Assembly (NCBI GenBank): GCA_022791945.1
Contig: JAAVZY010000015.1
Coordinates: 1-36,474, forward strand
Direction: 5' to 3'
Length of the DNA stretch: 36,474 bases
Source of the DNA: Oscillospiraceae bacterium
GTDB taxonomy: Bacteria > Bacillota > Clostridia > Oscillospirales > Ruminococcaceae
The notes under the pieces were generated by a model that saw only the letters and a list, made by a program, of their open reading frames with translations, had not been told where the DNA came from and made no database searches. Shown one piece after another: positions 16,466-24,539 of this stretch (within the stretch, counting starts at the first letter, position 1; the number at the start of each line of letters is the position of its first letter). The translations under genes and the position numbers were made by a program.

Positions 16466-16990
16466 AGGGGAATACCTCGAGGGCTCTGCCCTCGAGGCTC
16501 CGCAGTGCGTTGTGAAACAACGCACTTAGGAATTCGGCTTCGCCGAATTCTGAGATGCGCCGCTGGCGGCGCATCGGGGACGCGTCCCCTTGGATTTCCA
16601 TCTTTTTAAGGGCGAAGAGGGGGTGGGGTTTAAGTCTGTACAGACTTGTTACTCCCTGCCTCGCTGATACTCCCCGCAGAGACGATCGCCCGCCTACCCA
16701 TTTTTTCGTAAAGAAAAAATTCAGCCCTATGTGCGGTACAGAGACTGCGACGCAGAAAGTCCCGAGCGTGTTCTGCTACGCTCGGGACTTTCTGCGGAGT
16801 AAAACGTTGTACCGCACGCAGGAGGGAGCTTTTTTCTTTACGAAAAAAGCGTACTGCGTGGCAGGAAGAGGGAAGTCTCTACAGACTTGCCCCCCTTTTT
16901 TCGCCCCTAAAAAAGCCCTTAAAAAATTACGGGTTCCAAGGGGATTTAATCCCCTTGGCGAGAGCTCGAGAGCAGAGCTCTCGAGCTCTT
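16466..16990. repeat. Modular fold-back intergenic repeat, complete reference copy
   Basis: This is the clearest complete copy, between convergent genes. Left to right: CCTCGAGGGC-TCT-GCCCTCGAGG (about 16472-16495), GTGCGTTGT-GAA-ACAACGCAC (about 16505-16525), GAATTCGGC-TTC-GCCGAATTC (about 16530-16550), GATGCGCCGC-TGG-CGGCGCATC (about 16553-16574), an ACGCGT-centred GGGGACGCGTCCCC, the inner arm with GTCTGTACAGAC (16634-16645), two core near-palindromes (near 16700 and 16830), then the mirrored inner arm with the variant GTCTCTACAGAC (16875-16886), AAGCCCTTAAAAAATTACGGG and CCAAGGGGATTTAATCCCCTTGG, and a closing GAGAGCTCGAG block. Between the cores is a 15-bp hairpin AAAGTCCCGAGCGTG/..CGCTCGGGACTTT (about 16757-16793). 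Confidence 0.88.
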
Positions 16991-17009
16991 GACCTTGGGC
17001 AGAGCCTAT

Positions 17010-17942
17010 TCACAGTCTCTGGAGATGAGCGGGGCAGGCGTCATTGAGAGAACGGCGGTGGGCAATGTCCCCGTGGACGGTGGAGCAGAGCTCGTCAAGG
17101 TCCCGGAACTTGCGCTCCGGGCGGGTCATGGACAGCAGGGACACCCGGGCGATTCTGCCGTAGAAGTCTCCCTCCGCATCCAGCAGATACGTCTCCGCCA
17201 GCGGCTCCCGGGCGCCCTCGATGGTGGGCTTGATCCCAATATTGGTAATGCTCCGGTATTGCCGGCCCTCAATCTCCGTCCAGCTGTTGTACACGCCGAA
17301 GCGGGGGAGCGCCTGCTCCGGCAGGAGCCGCTGATTCAGGGTGGGAAAGCCCAGCGTCCGCCCCAGGCTCCGGCCGCGGACGACCGGCCCCAGCACATAG
17401 TAGCAGTATCCCAAAAGAGCGTTTGCCTCCGGAAGCGCTCCTGCCTCCAGCAGCCGGCGGATCCGGGTGGAACTCACCGGCTCTCCGCCCTGGGTCATGG
17501 GCGGCAGTACCCGGAGCGCAATCCCCGCCTCCCCGCAGAGCTGCTCCAGCAGCTTCGGCGTGCCCGCGGCTCCCTTCCCGAAGGAGTAGTCATAGCCGCA
17601 GGCGATCACCTGTGCGTGGAGCTGCTCCGCCAGCACCTGCCGGAAAAACACCTCCGGCAGGATGGAGGCAATCTCCTCAAAGGCGGGGAGCAGCACCCGC
17701 TCCACGCCCAGCCGCTCCAGCTGTTCCAGCTGCTGCTCCGGCGTGAGGATGGGCCGCATGCCCGCCTTATTATCCGGCACACGCTTTCCCAGCCGGAAGG
17801 TAAGCACGGTGGAAACCGCCTCTCCGGCGGCCTCCTGCATTGCCCGGATGACTGCCGCGTGGGCAGTGTGCACCCCGTCAAAATAGCCCAGGGCCACCGC
17901 CGAGGGGCCGGGCTGCTCCCGCAGCTCTGTCACGATTTCCAT
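17010..17942 (-). CDS. ribF: Bifunctional riboflavin kinase / FAD synthetase
   Basis: RibF makes FMN and then FAD from riboflavin. Residues 1-175 form the nucleotidyltransferase part with ALGYFDGVH (17-25; the usual following Gly-His is Ala-His here) and STRIRRLLEAG near 168, and 180-310 the kinase barrel with GRTLGFPTLN and the NIGIKPTI substrate loop. Length 310 is typical. It is the last gene of nrnA-truB-ribF, 35 bp after truB; this order is conserved in Firmicutes. Repeat DNA begins about 20 bp past the stop. Confidence 0.95.
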   Translation of the reverse strand: MEIVTELREQPGPSAVALGYFDGVHTAHAAVIRAMQEAAGEAVSTVLTFRLGKRVPDNKAGMRPILTPEQQLEQLERLGVERVLLPAFEEIASILPEVFFRQVLAEQLHAQVIACGYDYSFGKGAAGTPKLLEQLCGEAGIALRVLPPMTQGGEPVSSTRIRRLLEAGALPEANALLGYCYYVLGPVVRGRSLGRTLGFPTLNQRLLPEQALPRFGVYNSWTEIEGRQYRSITNIGIKPTIEGAREPLAETYLLDAEGDFYGRIARVSLLSMTRPERKFRDLDELCSTVHGDIAHRRSLNDACPAHLQRL

Positions 17943-17977
17943 ACAGGCCGGTCATTCCTTTCTTACAGGCCGCCCCT

Positions 17978-18874
17978 CTATTCCAGAGGAAACAGCTTTT
18001 CAATTTTCAGCCCCATGTCCTGCCGATCCAGGCTGGCAAGCCCCAGAAAGACGCCCTCCGGGTCATAGACCCGATGAAACCCGTCCGCGTCCCGATATCT
18101 GAGCCGGCGGAGATCCAGCTTGACCCCGTTGTGGAATTTCACTGCCTGAACCGGGTTCAGCCGGATTTTAGGCTGCTGAAGGAACAGCTGATCCACAGGC
18201 TTCAGCCGCTCCGCCAGCCTGCCTTCGGCAGTCAGCGCCTGGGCCTCCTCCAGGGTCACGCAGTCCTCCAGGGTAAAACAGCCCGCGCGGGTGCGCACCA
18301 GGGAGGTCAGGATTCCCCCGGTACCCAGCCGCTCCCCCAGGTCGCTGATTAGGCTTCGGATATAGGTGCCCTTGGAGCAGTCCACCCGGAGCCTGCCGGT
18401 CTGGGCGGACTCATCGAAGTCCAGCAGCTCCAGACTCTGGATTTCCACCCGGCGGGGAGGACGTTCCACCTCCCGGCCCTGCCGGGCAATGTCGTAAAGC
18501 CGCTGGCCCTTGATCCGGACGGCGGAATACATGGGCGGAACCTGCCAGATCTCTCCCCGGAAGGAGGAAAGAGCGGCCTCCAGCGCTTCCCCGGAGGCGC
18601 GTCCCTGGCGCTCCTCCAGGACTCTGCCCCATTGGTCCAGGGTGTCCGTTACCATGCCCAGCCGGAAGCCGGCCGTATAGCCCTTGCTGTCGTCCGGGAG
18701 CAGGTCGCAGGCTTTGGCGGCCCCGCCGATGAATACCGGCAGGACGCCGGTGGCCATGGGATCCAGCGTGCCGGAGTGGCCCACCCGCTTGGTTTTGCTC
18801 ATCCCCCGGATCCGGGCCACCACGTCGAAGGAGGTATAGTCCTGGGGCTTGTCAATGCAGAGAATTCCGTTCAC
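17978..18874 (-). CDS. truB: tRNA pseudouridine(55) synthase
   Basis: TruB converts U55 in the T-loop of tRNAs to pseudouridine. The catalytic motif HSGTLDPMATGVLP has D38, preceded by the typical NGILCIDKPQDYTSFDVV; YSAVRIKGQRLYDIAR and RVDCSKGTYIRSL are further family blocks. The start is GTG at 18874, with GGGGAGGAG 5 bases upstream; it overlaps the nrnA stop as GTGA, which indicates translational coupling. The frame extends to 18910, but upstream residues (MRIRSARRG) do not belong to the family. Length 299, normal. Confidence 0.95.
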   Translation of the reverse strand: MNGILCIDKPQDYTSFDVVARIRGMSKTKRVGHSGTLDPMATGVLPVFIGGAAKACDLLPDDSKGYTAGFRLGMVTDTLDQWGRVLEERQGRASGEALEAALSSFRGEIWQVPPMYSAVRIKGQRLYDIARQGREVERPPRRVEIQSLELLDFDESAQTGRLRVDCSKGTYIRSLISDLGERLGTGGILTSLVRTRAGCFTLEDCVTLEEAQALTAEGRLAERLKPVDQLFLQQPKIRLNPVQAVKFHNGVKLDLRRLRYRDADGFHRVYDPEGVFLGLASLDRQDMGLKIEKLFPLE

Positions 18875-19821
18875 GGGCGCTCCTCCCCGGCGGGCAGAGC
18901 GGATTCGCACAGGGCGATCAGCCGCTGGACCTCCTCCTCCCGGAGCGTGCAGCCCGCAGCCCGCAGATGACCGCCGCCGCCGAATGCGCCGCAGATTTGA
19001 GCGGCGTCCACCGTCCGCCGGGTGCGGAGGGAAACCCGGAGCCCCCCCTCGGGCTTCTCCCGGAGGGTCACGCCGATCTCCACCCCCTGGATCCGCTTGG
19101 GGAGATTGGAGATTCCGTCCATCTCCGGCTCGGAGACGCCAGTCTCCCGGAGCATTTGCTGGGTGATGGTGATCAGGGCAATCCGCCCCTTTCCAAAGTA
19201 GCGGAGCCCGGCCATCACCTGCTGCTCCAGCTGGAGCAGCTCCCGGGTGGTGGTTTCAAAGAGGCGTTCGTTCACGTCCGCCTGAGCGGCGCCCAGCTCC
19301 AGCAGCTCCGCCGCGCAGCGCAGAGTGGCTGCGGAGGTATTGGAGAACCGGAAGCAGCCGGTGTCCGTGGCCAGCCCGGTATAGAGGCAGGTTGCGATCC
19401 GGGGAGTGATCTCAGCGTTCATGCGGCGGATGACCTCCAGCAGGAGCTGGCAGGCGGCCGCCGCATCCGGCTCCAGGCACAGCTGGCTGGCATATCCGGC
19501 ATTGGAGCTGTGATGGTCAATGCAGAGATCCACAGGGGCGTTCCGGTGCTCCTCCCGGAGCATATGGGGAGAGGCCACGTCCAGAGCGGCCAGGAATCCC
19601 CCGTCGAATTCGTCCGGGATATAGCCCTCATAGAGGAAGGAGAAGCGTTCCGGGAAACCGCTGGGACATTCTACCAGGGCTTTTCGCCCCAGGTTGTGAA
19701 GGACGTTCCAGAGGGCGAAGGAACAGCCCAGCGTGTCCCCGTCGGGATTCTGATGGGCCAGGATGCGGACGCGCTCCTGGGCAAGCAGAAGCTCCGCCGC
19801 CTGACCGGCGTCAATCAGCAT
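18871..19821 (-). CDS. nrnA: DHH-family oligoribonuclease / pAp phosphatase
   Basis: NrnA degrades short RNA oligonucleotides and hydrolyses 3'-phosphoadenosine 5'-phosphate. The motifs are HQNPDGDTLG (H23, D27, D29), LDVAS (D81), DHH (102-104) and the DHHA1 signature GGGGHLRAAG near the C-terminus. Length 316 matches the family. AAGGAGG lies 9 bases before the ATG. It is upstream of truB with a 4-bp overlap. The rbfA gene that often precedes it is missing; instead a truncated serine hydrolase and repeat hairpins lie upstream, so the operon front may have been rearranged. Confidence 0.95.
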   Translation of the reverse strand: MLIDAGQAAELLLAQERVRILAHQNPDGDTLGCSFALWNVLHNLGRKALVECPSGFPERFSFLYEGYIPDEFDGGFLAALDVASPHMLREEHRNAPVDLCIDHHSSNAGYASQLCLEPDAAAACQLLLEVIRRMNAEITPRIATCLYTGLATDTGCFRFSNTSAATLRCAAELLELGAAQADVNERLFETTTRELLQLEQQVMAGLRYFGKGRIALITITQQMLRETGVSEPEMDGISNLPKRIQGVEIGVTLREKPEGGLRVSLRTRRTVDAAQICGAFGGGGHLRAAGCTLREEEVQRLIALCESALPAGEERP

Positions 19822-19836
19822 AGAAAGAGTACCTCC

Positions 19837-20700
19837 TTATGAGTAAAAGGCATTCCTGCCTGTTTTTTTGGGGGCTGCGTGTTCGGGAAGGGCAAGACCT
19901 CGAGGCGCTGCCTCGAGTCTCCGCTCTTCCGCCGTTGTATACGCCCCTCCATCCGGCGTTCCCATGGGCGGAAAACAATAAATATTTTTCTTATATCCGA
20001 TCACCTGGTCGTCTTCATCGTACAAGCTCAGATAACCTTCAGCTGTATTTTCATTGACAGAATCCATTGATAAAAAAGCGGTATTTTTCATTCCCGCTTT
20101 CCAAAACACGTTTTCCGTCACGTATTCCCGATAGCTTTTACCTGTTATTTTTTCTATTGCAAGCCCCAGCAGCACAAAGGAACAGTTACAGTACCGGACA
20201 TCCGTGCCCGGTTCAAAATTAGGCTTCTTATAGGCGAAATTTTTCAAAAAATCCCTGCATTCCTTGATTGCGTAATTAGGCGATGCAGCAAAAAGATCAG
20301 AATATTGTTCTCCCGCTTCCTCTTCCGCATCATCATGAATACCGGACGTATGGTTCAATAGCTGCTCGATCGTAACATCAGGAGAAATTTCTGTCCCTTT
20401 CAGGTCGATGATCTGCGTTATGTAATCTGACAGTTTTAATTTTTTCTCCTGCGCCAGCTGAAGAACAGCCGCTTCCGTAAACACTTTTGTAATAGATGCC
20501 GTATCAAATTTTGTATCGATTTTATTAGGTATTTTAAATGCCCGGTTTGCAAAACCATACGCCCTTGAAAATATGGTATCCCCCTTGTATTTTACCATAC
20601 ATACGCCGCTGAACAGCTCACGTCCGGCCCAATCCTCACATAATGTTTCCGCCGCTTCTTTTATGTTTCTATGAATCAGTTCCGGATTTTGTTCTCTCAT
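19837..20700 (-). CDS. Serine hydrolase (class C beta-lactamase family), C-terminally truncated
   Basis: The protein belongs to the penicillin-binding/serine hydrolase superfamily: SxxK is S69-ITK (residues 69-72), YxN is Y170-C-N172, and MGTPDGGAYTT is the strand before the third motif. At about residue 257 homology stops and the frame runs through a repeat hairpin (LEAAPRG) to a chance stop 30 residues later. A normal member continues 60-100 residues to complete the fold. There is no signal peptide, so it would be cytoplasmic. GGAG lies 12 bases before the ATG. Base composition is clearly more AT-rich than its neighbours, suggesting acquisition by transfer. It is likely non-functional, but the active-site motifs survive. 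Confidence 0.8.
   Translation of the reverse strand: MREQNPELIHRNIKEAAETLCEDWAGRELFSGVCMVKYKGDTIFSRAYGFANRAFKIPNKIDTKFDTASITKVFTEAAVLQLAQEKKLKLSDYITQIIDLKGTEISPDVTIEQLLNHTSGIHDDAEEEAGEQYSDLFAASPNYAIKECRDFLKNFAYKKPNFEPGTDVRYCNCSFVLLGLAIEKITGKSYREYVTENVFWKAGMKNTAFLSMDSVNENTAEGYLSLYDEDDQVIGYKKNIYCFPPMGTPDGGAYTTAEERRLEAAPRGLALPEHAAPKKTGRNAFYS
19885..19926. repeat. Repeat-family hairpin inside the serine hydrolase 3' end
   Basis: GACCTCGAGGC-GCT-GCCTCGAG followed by TCTCCGC is the outermost module of the intergenic repeat family, preceded by GCGTGTTCGGGAAGGGC as at 21699-21715. It marks the point where the serine hydrolase frame loses homology. Confidence 0.75.
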
Positions 20701-20932
20701 ATAGTATCAGCTCCTGTCCAAACTTATATTCCGCCCAAGGTTTATAAGGAAAATAGAGAAAAGACATAGAAAACAGATTGACACACCATACTCAATCGCT
20801 GTCAAAAAAGCACGGTTTCATAAAAAGCAGACGAGCGGCATGGTCTATCCGGCGGGATGTCCGAATAGAATGGGGTAGATGAAAATTGATTGTTCCGGCG
20901 AGAATTACAAATCCGAAGGGGAGTCAACCGTT

Positions 20933-21640
20933 ATGCTGAAAAAAATAGTATCCGTTTTGGTGGCTGGGGCGGCTTGCCTGGTCATGGCCGCCTGCTCCGG
21001 GGCCAACAAGGACTACGCGGCCGTAAAGAAGGCCCAGAGCGCCGTCCGGGAGCTGGAGAGCGGACGTATCATTGTGACCTCCACCGTGAAAGCGGCCAAG
21101 ACAGAGCTGACCGTTACCGAGTTTACCTTCCGGACGACTTCCTCCGGCGGGTACGAATACTGCCAGCTCCAGTACGACAACAGCAGCAAGCCCGTTTACT
21201 GCGAATACTCCGATGGAGAAAAAGCGGAGCAGTGGCTGATCGGCAGCGGCTGGCACGTAATCGATCCCGCGCCTTATTCCAGGGAAAAGCCTCACCGGTA
21301 CATCCAGCTCTTGTCCACCGCCTGCGCCAGTGAAGCTGTGGAGAGCGTGGAGATCAGTGAAAGCGCCGGCAGCAAGTGCTATACCGTTCTCCTGAAGCCG
21401 GAAGTCCTCAACGAAACCCTTTATCAGAACGGAGAGGAGCAGGTCCAGCAGGAAACCCTTACCATTACCACCGATAGCGGAGATAATCTGGTTTATTACG
21501 CAGATGCGGTCTCCTTCCTCAACCCGGAAACCCAGAAGGAGCGGGAGGTGCTCCTGGAGATGGAGCTCTCCGAGGCCAACCAGATCGGTGAGATCCCCCG
21601 CCCCGAGCTCCGGGACTACGGCCCAACCGCCTCCAAATAG
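20933..21640 (+). CDS. Predicted lipoprotein of unknown function
   Basis: The N-terminus is a lipoprotein signal: two lysines, a hydrophobic stretch and the lipobox MAAC with C21 as the lipidated residue. The mature part (about 215 residues) looks like repeated beta strands (TELTVTEFTFRTTSSGGYEY, CEYSDGEKAEQWLIGSGW) and recalls outer-surface LolA/LppX-like folds, but I do not recognise the family. The ATG at 20933 has AGGGGAG 9 bases upstream and directly precedes the signal; the frame extends to 20879 without improving it. It appears monocistronic, with a hairpin after the stop. Confidence 0.8.
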   Translation: MLKKIVSVLVAGAACLVMAACSGANKDYAAVKKAQSAVRELESGRIIVTSTVKAAKTELTVTEFTFRTTSSGGYEYCQLQYDNSSKPVYCEYSDGEKAEQWLIGSGWHVIDPAPYSREKPHRYIQLLSTACASEAVESVEISESAGSKCYTVLLKPEVLNETLYQNGEEQVQQETLTITTDSGDNLVYYADAVSFLNPETQKEREVLLEMELSEANQIGEIPRPELRDYGPTASK

Positions 21641-21655
21641 TTCAGGAACAGAAAG

Positions 21656-21684
21656 AGCCACGCCGCCGAATGCGGCGTGGCTTT
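21656..21684. terminator. Hairpin after the lipoprotein gene
   Basis: An 11-bp stem AGCCACGCCGC with loop CGAAT and the exact complement lies 15 bp after the stop. On the plus strand only TT follows; on the minus strand CTTTC follows. It can act as a weak terminator, and it does not belong to the modular repeat family. Confidence 0.6.
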
Positions 21685-21699
21685 GCCTGTGGGCTTCTG

Positions 21700-22038
21700 C
21701 GTGTTCGGAAGGGGAAGACCTCGAGGACGCTGTCCTCGAGCTCCTGCCAAGGGGATTAAATCCCCTTGGAACCCGTAAAATTTTTTGGGGGTGGGGGCTG
21801 CCACGCTGATACGCTGTGCGGCGCAGAAAGTATCCCGCACGCAGGAAAGAGCTTTTTTCTTTACGAAAAAAGCGTACTGCGTGAATCAGACTATCTGCGT
21901 GGCAGAAAGAAGGAAGTCTGTACAGACTTGACCCACCCCTTTTTCCGCCCTTAAAAAGCCCTTAAAGACGGGAATCCAAGGGGAATCCCTTCCCCTTGGC
22001 GAGAGCGCGAGAGCAGAGCTCTCGCGGCCTTCCCCTTC
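21700..22038. repeat. Modular fold-back intergenic repeat, compact copy
   Basis: A compact copy between convergent genes. It begins GAAGACCTCGAGGAC-GCT-GTCCTCGAG (about 21715-21740), has CCAAGGGGATTAAATCCCCTTGG (about 21746-21768), a core TTTTTTCTTTACGAAAAAA near 21853-21872, GTCTGTACAGAC at 21916-21927, the GCCCTTAAAAAGCCCTTAAA block, GGGAATCCAAGGGG, and closes with GCGAGAGC-AGA-GCTCTCGCG. It ends about 5 bp from the leuB stop codon. Only one of the two core halves remains. Confidence 0.85.
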
Positions 22039-22042
22039 CAGC

Positions 22043-23116
22043 TCAGACTCGTTTGGCGATCTGATCGCCCATCTCGGAGCAGGAGAGGCGGGTCATGCCC
22101 TCGCTCATGCAGTCGGCGGTGCGGAAGCCGGCGTCCAGGGTATCGGAAACGGCCTGTTCGATCCGCTCCGCCTCCTCGGGCATATCGAAGGAATATTTCA
22201 GCATCATGGCTGCGGAAAGGATGGTGCCGATGGGGTTGGCCAGGTTCTGCCCGGCGATGTCCGGGGCGGAGCCGTGGATTGGCTCATACATCCCCCGGGT
22301 ACCCTCTCCCAGGCTGGAGGAAGGAATCATTCCGATGGAGCCGGTGATCATACTGGCCTCATCAGAGAGGATGTCTCCAAACATGTTCTCCGTCACGACC
22401 ACGTCGAACTGGGAGGGATTTTTCACCAGCTGCATGGCGGTGTTGTCCACCAGCATATCGGAGCACTCCACATCCGGGTACTCCTCCGCCACCCGGTGAA
22501 CCACCGCCCGCCAGAGCCGGGAGCTGTCCAGCACGTTGGCCTTGTCAATGGAGGTGACCTTTTTCCGGCGCTTCCGGGCTGTTTCAAAGGCGACCCGGGC
22601 CACCCGCTCGATCTCGTGCTCGGAGTAGACCATCTCGTCACTGGCACGGCGCTCGCCGTTTTCCAGGGTGACGGTCCTTTTCTCGCCGAAGTAGACCCCG
22701 CCGATGAGCTCCCGGACCATCATCAGATCAATGCCCTGGGCCACGATGGAGGGCTTCAGGGGAGACGCATCCGCCAGCTGGGGGAAGAGCCGGGCAGGCC
22801 GCAGGTTGGAATAGAGCCCCAGGGCGCTCCGGATGCCCAGCAGAGCGGCCTCCGGGCGGATCTCCTTGGCAACCCCGTCCCATTTGGGGCCGCCTACCGC
22901 TCCCAGCAGAACGCTGTCGCTGGCCAGGCATTTTTCCAGCATTTCCTTGGGCAGGGAGGTGCCGAACTGATCGATGGCGCAGCCGCCGGCGATCACCTCG
23001 TCATAAACAAAGGTATGTCCGTATTTGGCCGCAACCTTTTCCAGAACCTTCCGGGCTTCGGCAATGATTTCAGGGCCGATTCCGTCTCCGGGGATCACCG
23101 CAATGGTTTTTTTCAT
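22043..23116 (-). CDS. leuB: 3-isopropylmalate dehydrogenase
   Basis: LeuB oxidises and decarboxylates 3-isopropylmalate to 2-oxoisocaproate with NAD. The start [17 protein letters not shown] is typical, NLRPAR gives the substrate-binding arginines, [11 protein letters not shown] is the family loop, and [13 protein letters not shown] with [20 protein letters not shown] holds the metal-binding aspartates. The length of 357 residues is standard. GGAGG lies 7 bases before the ATG. It is the last leucine gene of the operon, 26 bp after leuD. Confidence 0.97.
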   Translation of the reverse strand: MKKTIAVIPGDGIGPEIIAEARKVLEKVAAKYGHTFVYDEVIAGGCAIDQFGTSLPKEMLEKCLASDSVLLGAVGGPKWDGVAKEIRPEAALLGIRSALGLYSNLRPARLFPQLADASPLKPSIVAQGIDLMMVRELIGGVYFGEKRTVTLENGERRASDEMVYSEHEIERVARVAFETARKRRKKVTSIDKANVLDSSRLWRAVVHRVAEEYPDVECSDMLVDNTAMQLVKNPSQFDVVVTENMFGDILSDEASMITGSIGMIPSSSLGEGTRGMYEPIHGSAPDIAGQNLANPIGTILSAAMMLKYSFDMPEEAERIEQAVSDTLDAGFRTADCMSEGMTRLSCSEMGDQIAKRV

Positions 23117-23142
23117 GACAAATCCTCCATTTCCTGATGGGA

Positions 23143-23625
23143 TCAGCCCCGGAGGCTGTTCAGATAGCCGCCGCAGTCAATGATCCGTTTGATGAATTCC
23201 GGGAAGGGCCGGGCCTGATAGCTTTCCGATCTGGTCAGATTGCGGATCACTCCGGTATCGAAGTCCACTTCCACCTGATCCCCGGGCTGGATTTTGTCGC
23301 AGGCTTCCTCGCACTCCAGAATAGCCAAGCCGGTATTGATGGAATTGCGGTAGAAAATCCGCGCGAAGCTCTTGGCGATCACGCAGGCGATGCCTGCCGC
23401 CTTGATGGCAATGGGAGCGTGCTCCCGGGAGGAGCCGCAGCCGAAGTTCCAGCCGCCCACCATGATGTCCCCGGGCTTGACCCGCCCCAGGAAGTCCTTG
23501 TCAATATCCTCCATGCAGTGGGACGCCAGCTCACTGTGGCTGGAGGTGTTCAGATAACGGGCAGGAATAATCACATCCGTATCAATATTATCGCCGTACT
23601 TGTGAACGGCACCGGTTGCTTTCAT
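23143..23625 (-). CDS. leuD: 3-isopropylmalate dehydratase small subunit
   Basis: LeuD is the swivelling subunit of isopropylmalate isomerase and works with Leu[35 protein letters not shown] and GLAILE are the family blocks. About 160 residues, the short archaeal/clostridial type. I chose the ATG at 23625, with AAAGGTG 6 bases upstream; a GTG at 23634 would add three residues. Its partner leuC is upstream on the same strand, but about 900 bp of repeat DNA separates them, unlike the usual tight coupling. Confidence 0.96.
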   Translation of the reverse strand: MKATGAVHKYGDNIDTDVIIPARYLNTSSHSELASHCMEDIDKDFLGRVKPGDIMVGGWNFGCGSSREHAPIAIKAAGIACVIAKSFARIFYRNSINTGLAILECEEACDKIQPGDQVEVDFDTGVIRNLTRSESYQARPFPEFIKRIIDCGGYLNSLRG

Positions 23626-23664
23626 ACAACTCACCTTTCTTTAATGGGGGTCACGGGGCGAAGA

Positions 23665-24536
23665 GAGTAAGACCTCGAGAGCGCTGCTCTCGAGCTCTCG
23701 CCAAGGGGATTAAATCCCCTTGGAACCCGTAAATTTTTGGGGGGGGGTGGGGACGGGCGCTTTGCGCCCGCCCCCCTGCCTCGCTGGCACTTCCCGCGGG
23801 GACGATCGCCCGCCTACCCATTTTTTCGTAAAGAAAAAATTCATCCCATCAGGCGGCGCAGAAACTGCGACGCAGAATGTTTCGAGCGGGCTCTGCTACG
23901 CTCACACTCTCTGCGGGAAGGGGACGCTGTGGGACGCACGGAATCCCCCAGTCAGGGCTACCGCCTGTCGGCGGCATCCCTGACAGCCCCCTTTAACAAG
24001 GGGGCCGATCCAACTTTGTACGCCGATGGACGCTCTGTGCGAAGTTAAGAGGCACTCATCCTCTTAAATTCGCAGAAAGCGTCTTTATAACGTAGAAAGT
24101 TGGCTTGCCTCCCTTGTTAAAGGGAGGGGGACCGCCGTCGGACCAACGGGACGACGGTGGTGGAAGGATTCCCATAGGAGCAGAAATCCCCCATCCGCAC
24201 ATACCGATCGGAAGCACTATCCCGATCTGTGCAGAAACTCTGTGCGGCACAGAGGACGTCCCGCACCCACAAGGGAGCTTTTTTCTTTACGAAAAAAGCG
24301 TACTGCGTGAATCAGACTCTCTGCGTGGCAGGGATCAGCAAGTCTGTACAGACTCAACCCAACCCCTTTCCGCCCTTAAAAAAGCCCTTCAAATAATGGG
24401 AATCCAAGGGGAATCCCTTCCCGATGCGCCGCCAGCGGCGCATCTCAGAATTCGGCGAAGCCGAATTCCTAAGTGCGTTGTGAAACAACGCACTGCGGAG
24501 ACTCGAGGGCAGAGCCCTTGAGGTCTTCCCCTTCCT
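23665..24536. repeat. Modular fold-back intergenic repeat, longest copy, splitting leuC and leuD
   Basis: About 870 bp. The outer ends are AAGACCTCGAGAGC (23669) and CCTTGAGGTCTTCC (24535), inverted to each other. Inside are the CTCGAG and CCAAGGGGATTAAATCCCC hairpins on the left, the core TTTTTTCGTAAAGAAAAAA near 23821, a nested fold-back element (23986-24130), the second core near 24280-24300, GTCTGTACAGAC at 24342-24353, GGGAATCCAAGGGG, GATGCGCCGC-CAG-GCGGCGCATC (24424-24445), GAATTCGGC-GAA-GCCGAATTC (24449-24469), GTGCGTTGT-GAA-ACAACGCAC (24474-24494) and a last CTCGAG hairpin. It ends 4 bp from the leuC stop. No gene was accepted inside. Confidence 0.88.
23986..24130. repeat. Nested fold-back (MITE-like) element
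   Basis: Two arms of about 65-70 bases face each other around CACTCAT. The left arm runs GCCCCCTTTAACAAGGGGG then CCAACTTTGTACG...GACGCTCTGTGCGAA then TTAAGAGG; the right arm mirrors it with a few mismatches and ends CCCTTGTTAAAGGGAGGGGG. It sits within the larger repeat copy; the equivalent place in the copy near 7430 lacks it. The CCCTTTAACAAGGG ends resemble short repeats that I recall from other ruminococcal genomes, but this was not checked. Confidence 0.8.
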
Positions 24537-24539
24537 AAC

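Noticed and set aside
16466-16990. Vector or assembly artefact, because EcoRI-, XhoI- and MluI-like sites recur
   Set aside because: The sites are the centres or arms of hairpins that vary with compensation between copies and lie in native intergenic gaps; cloning linkers would be identical.
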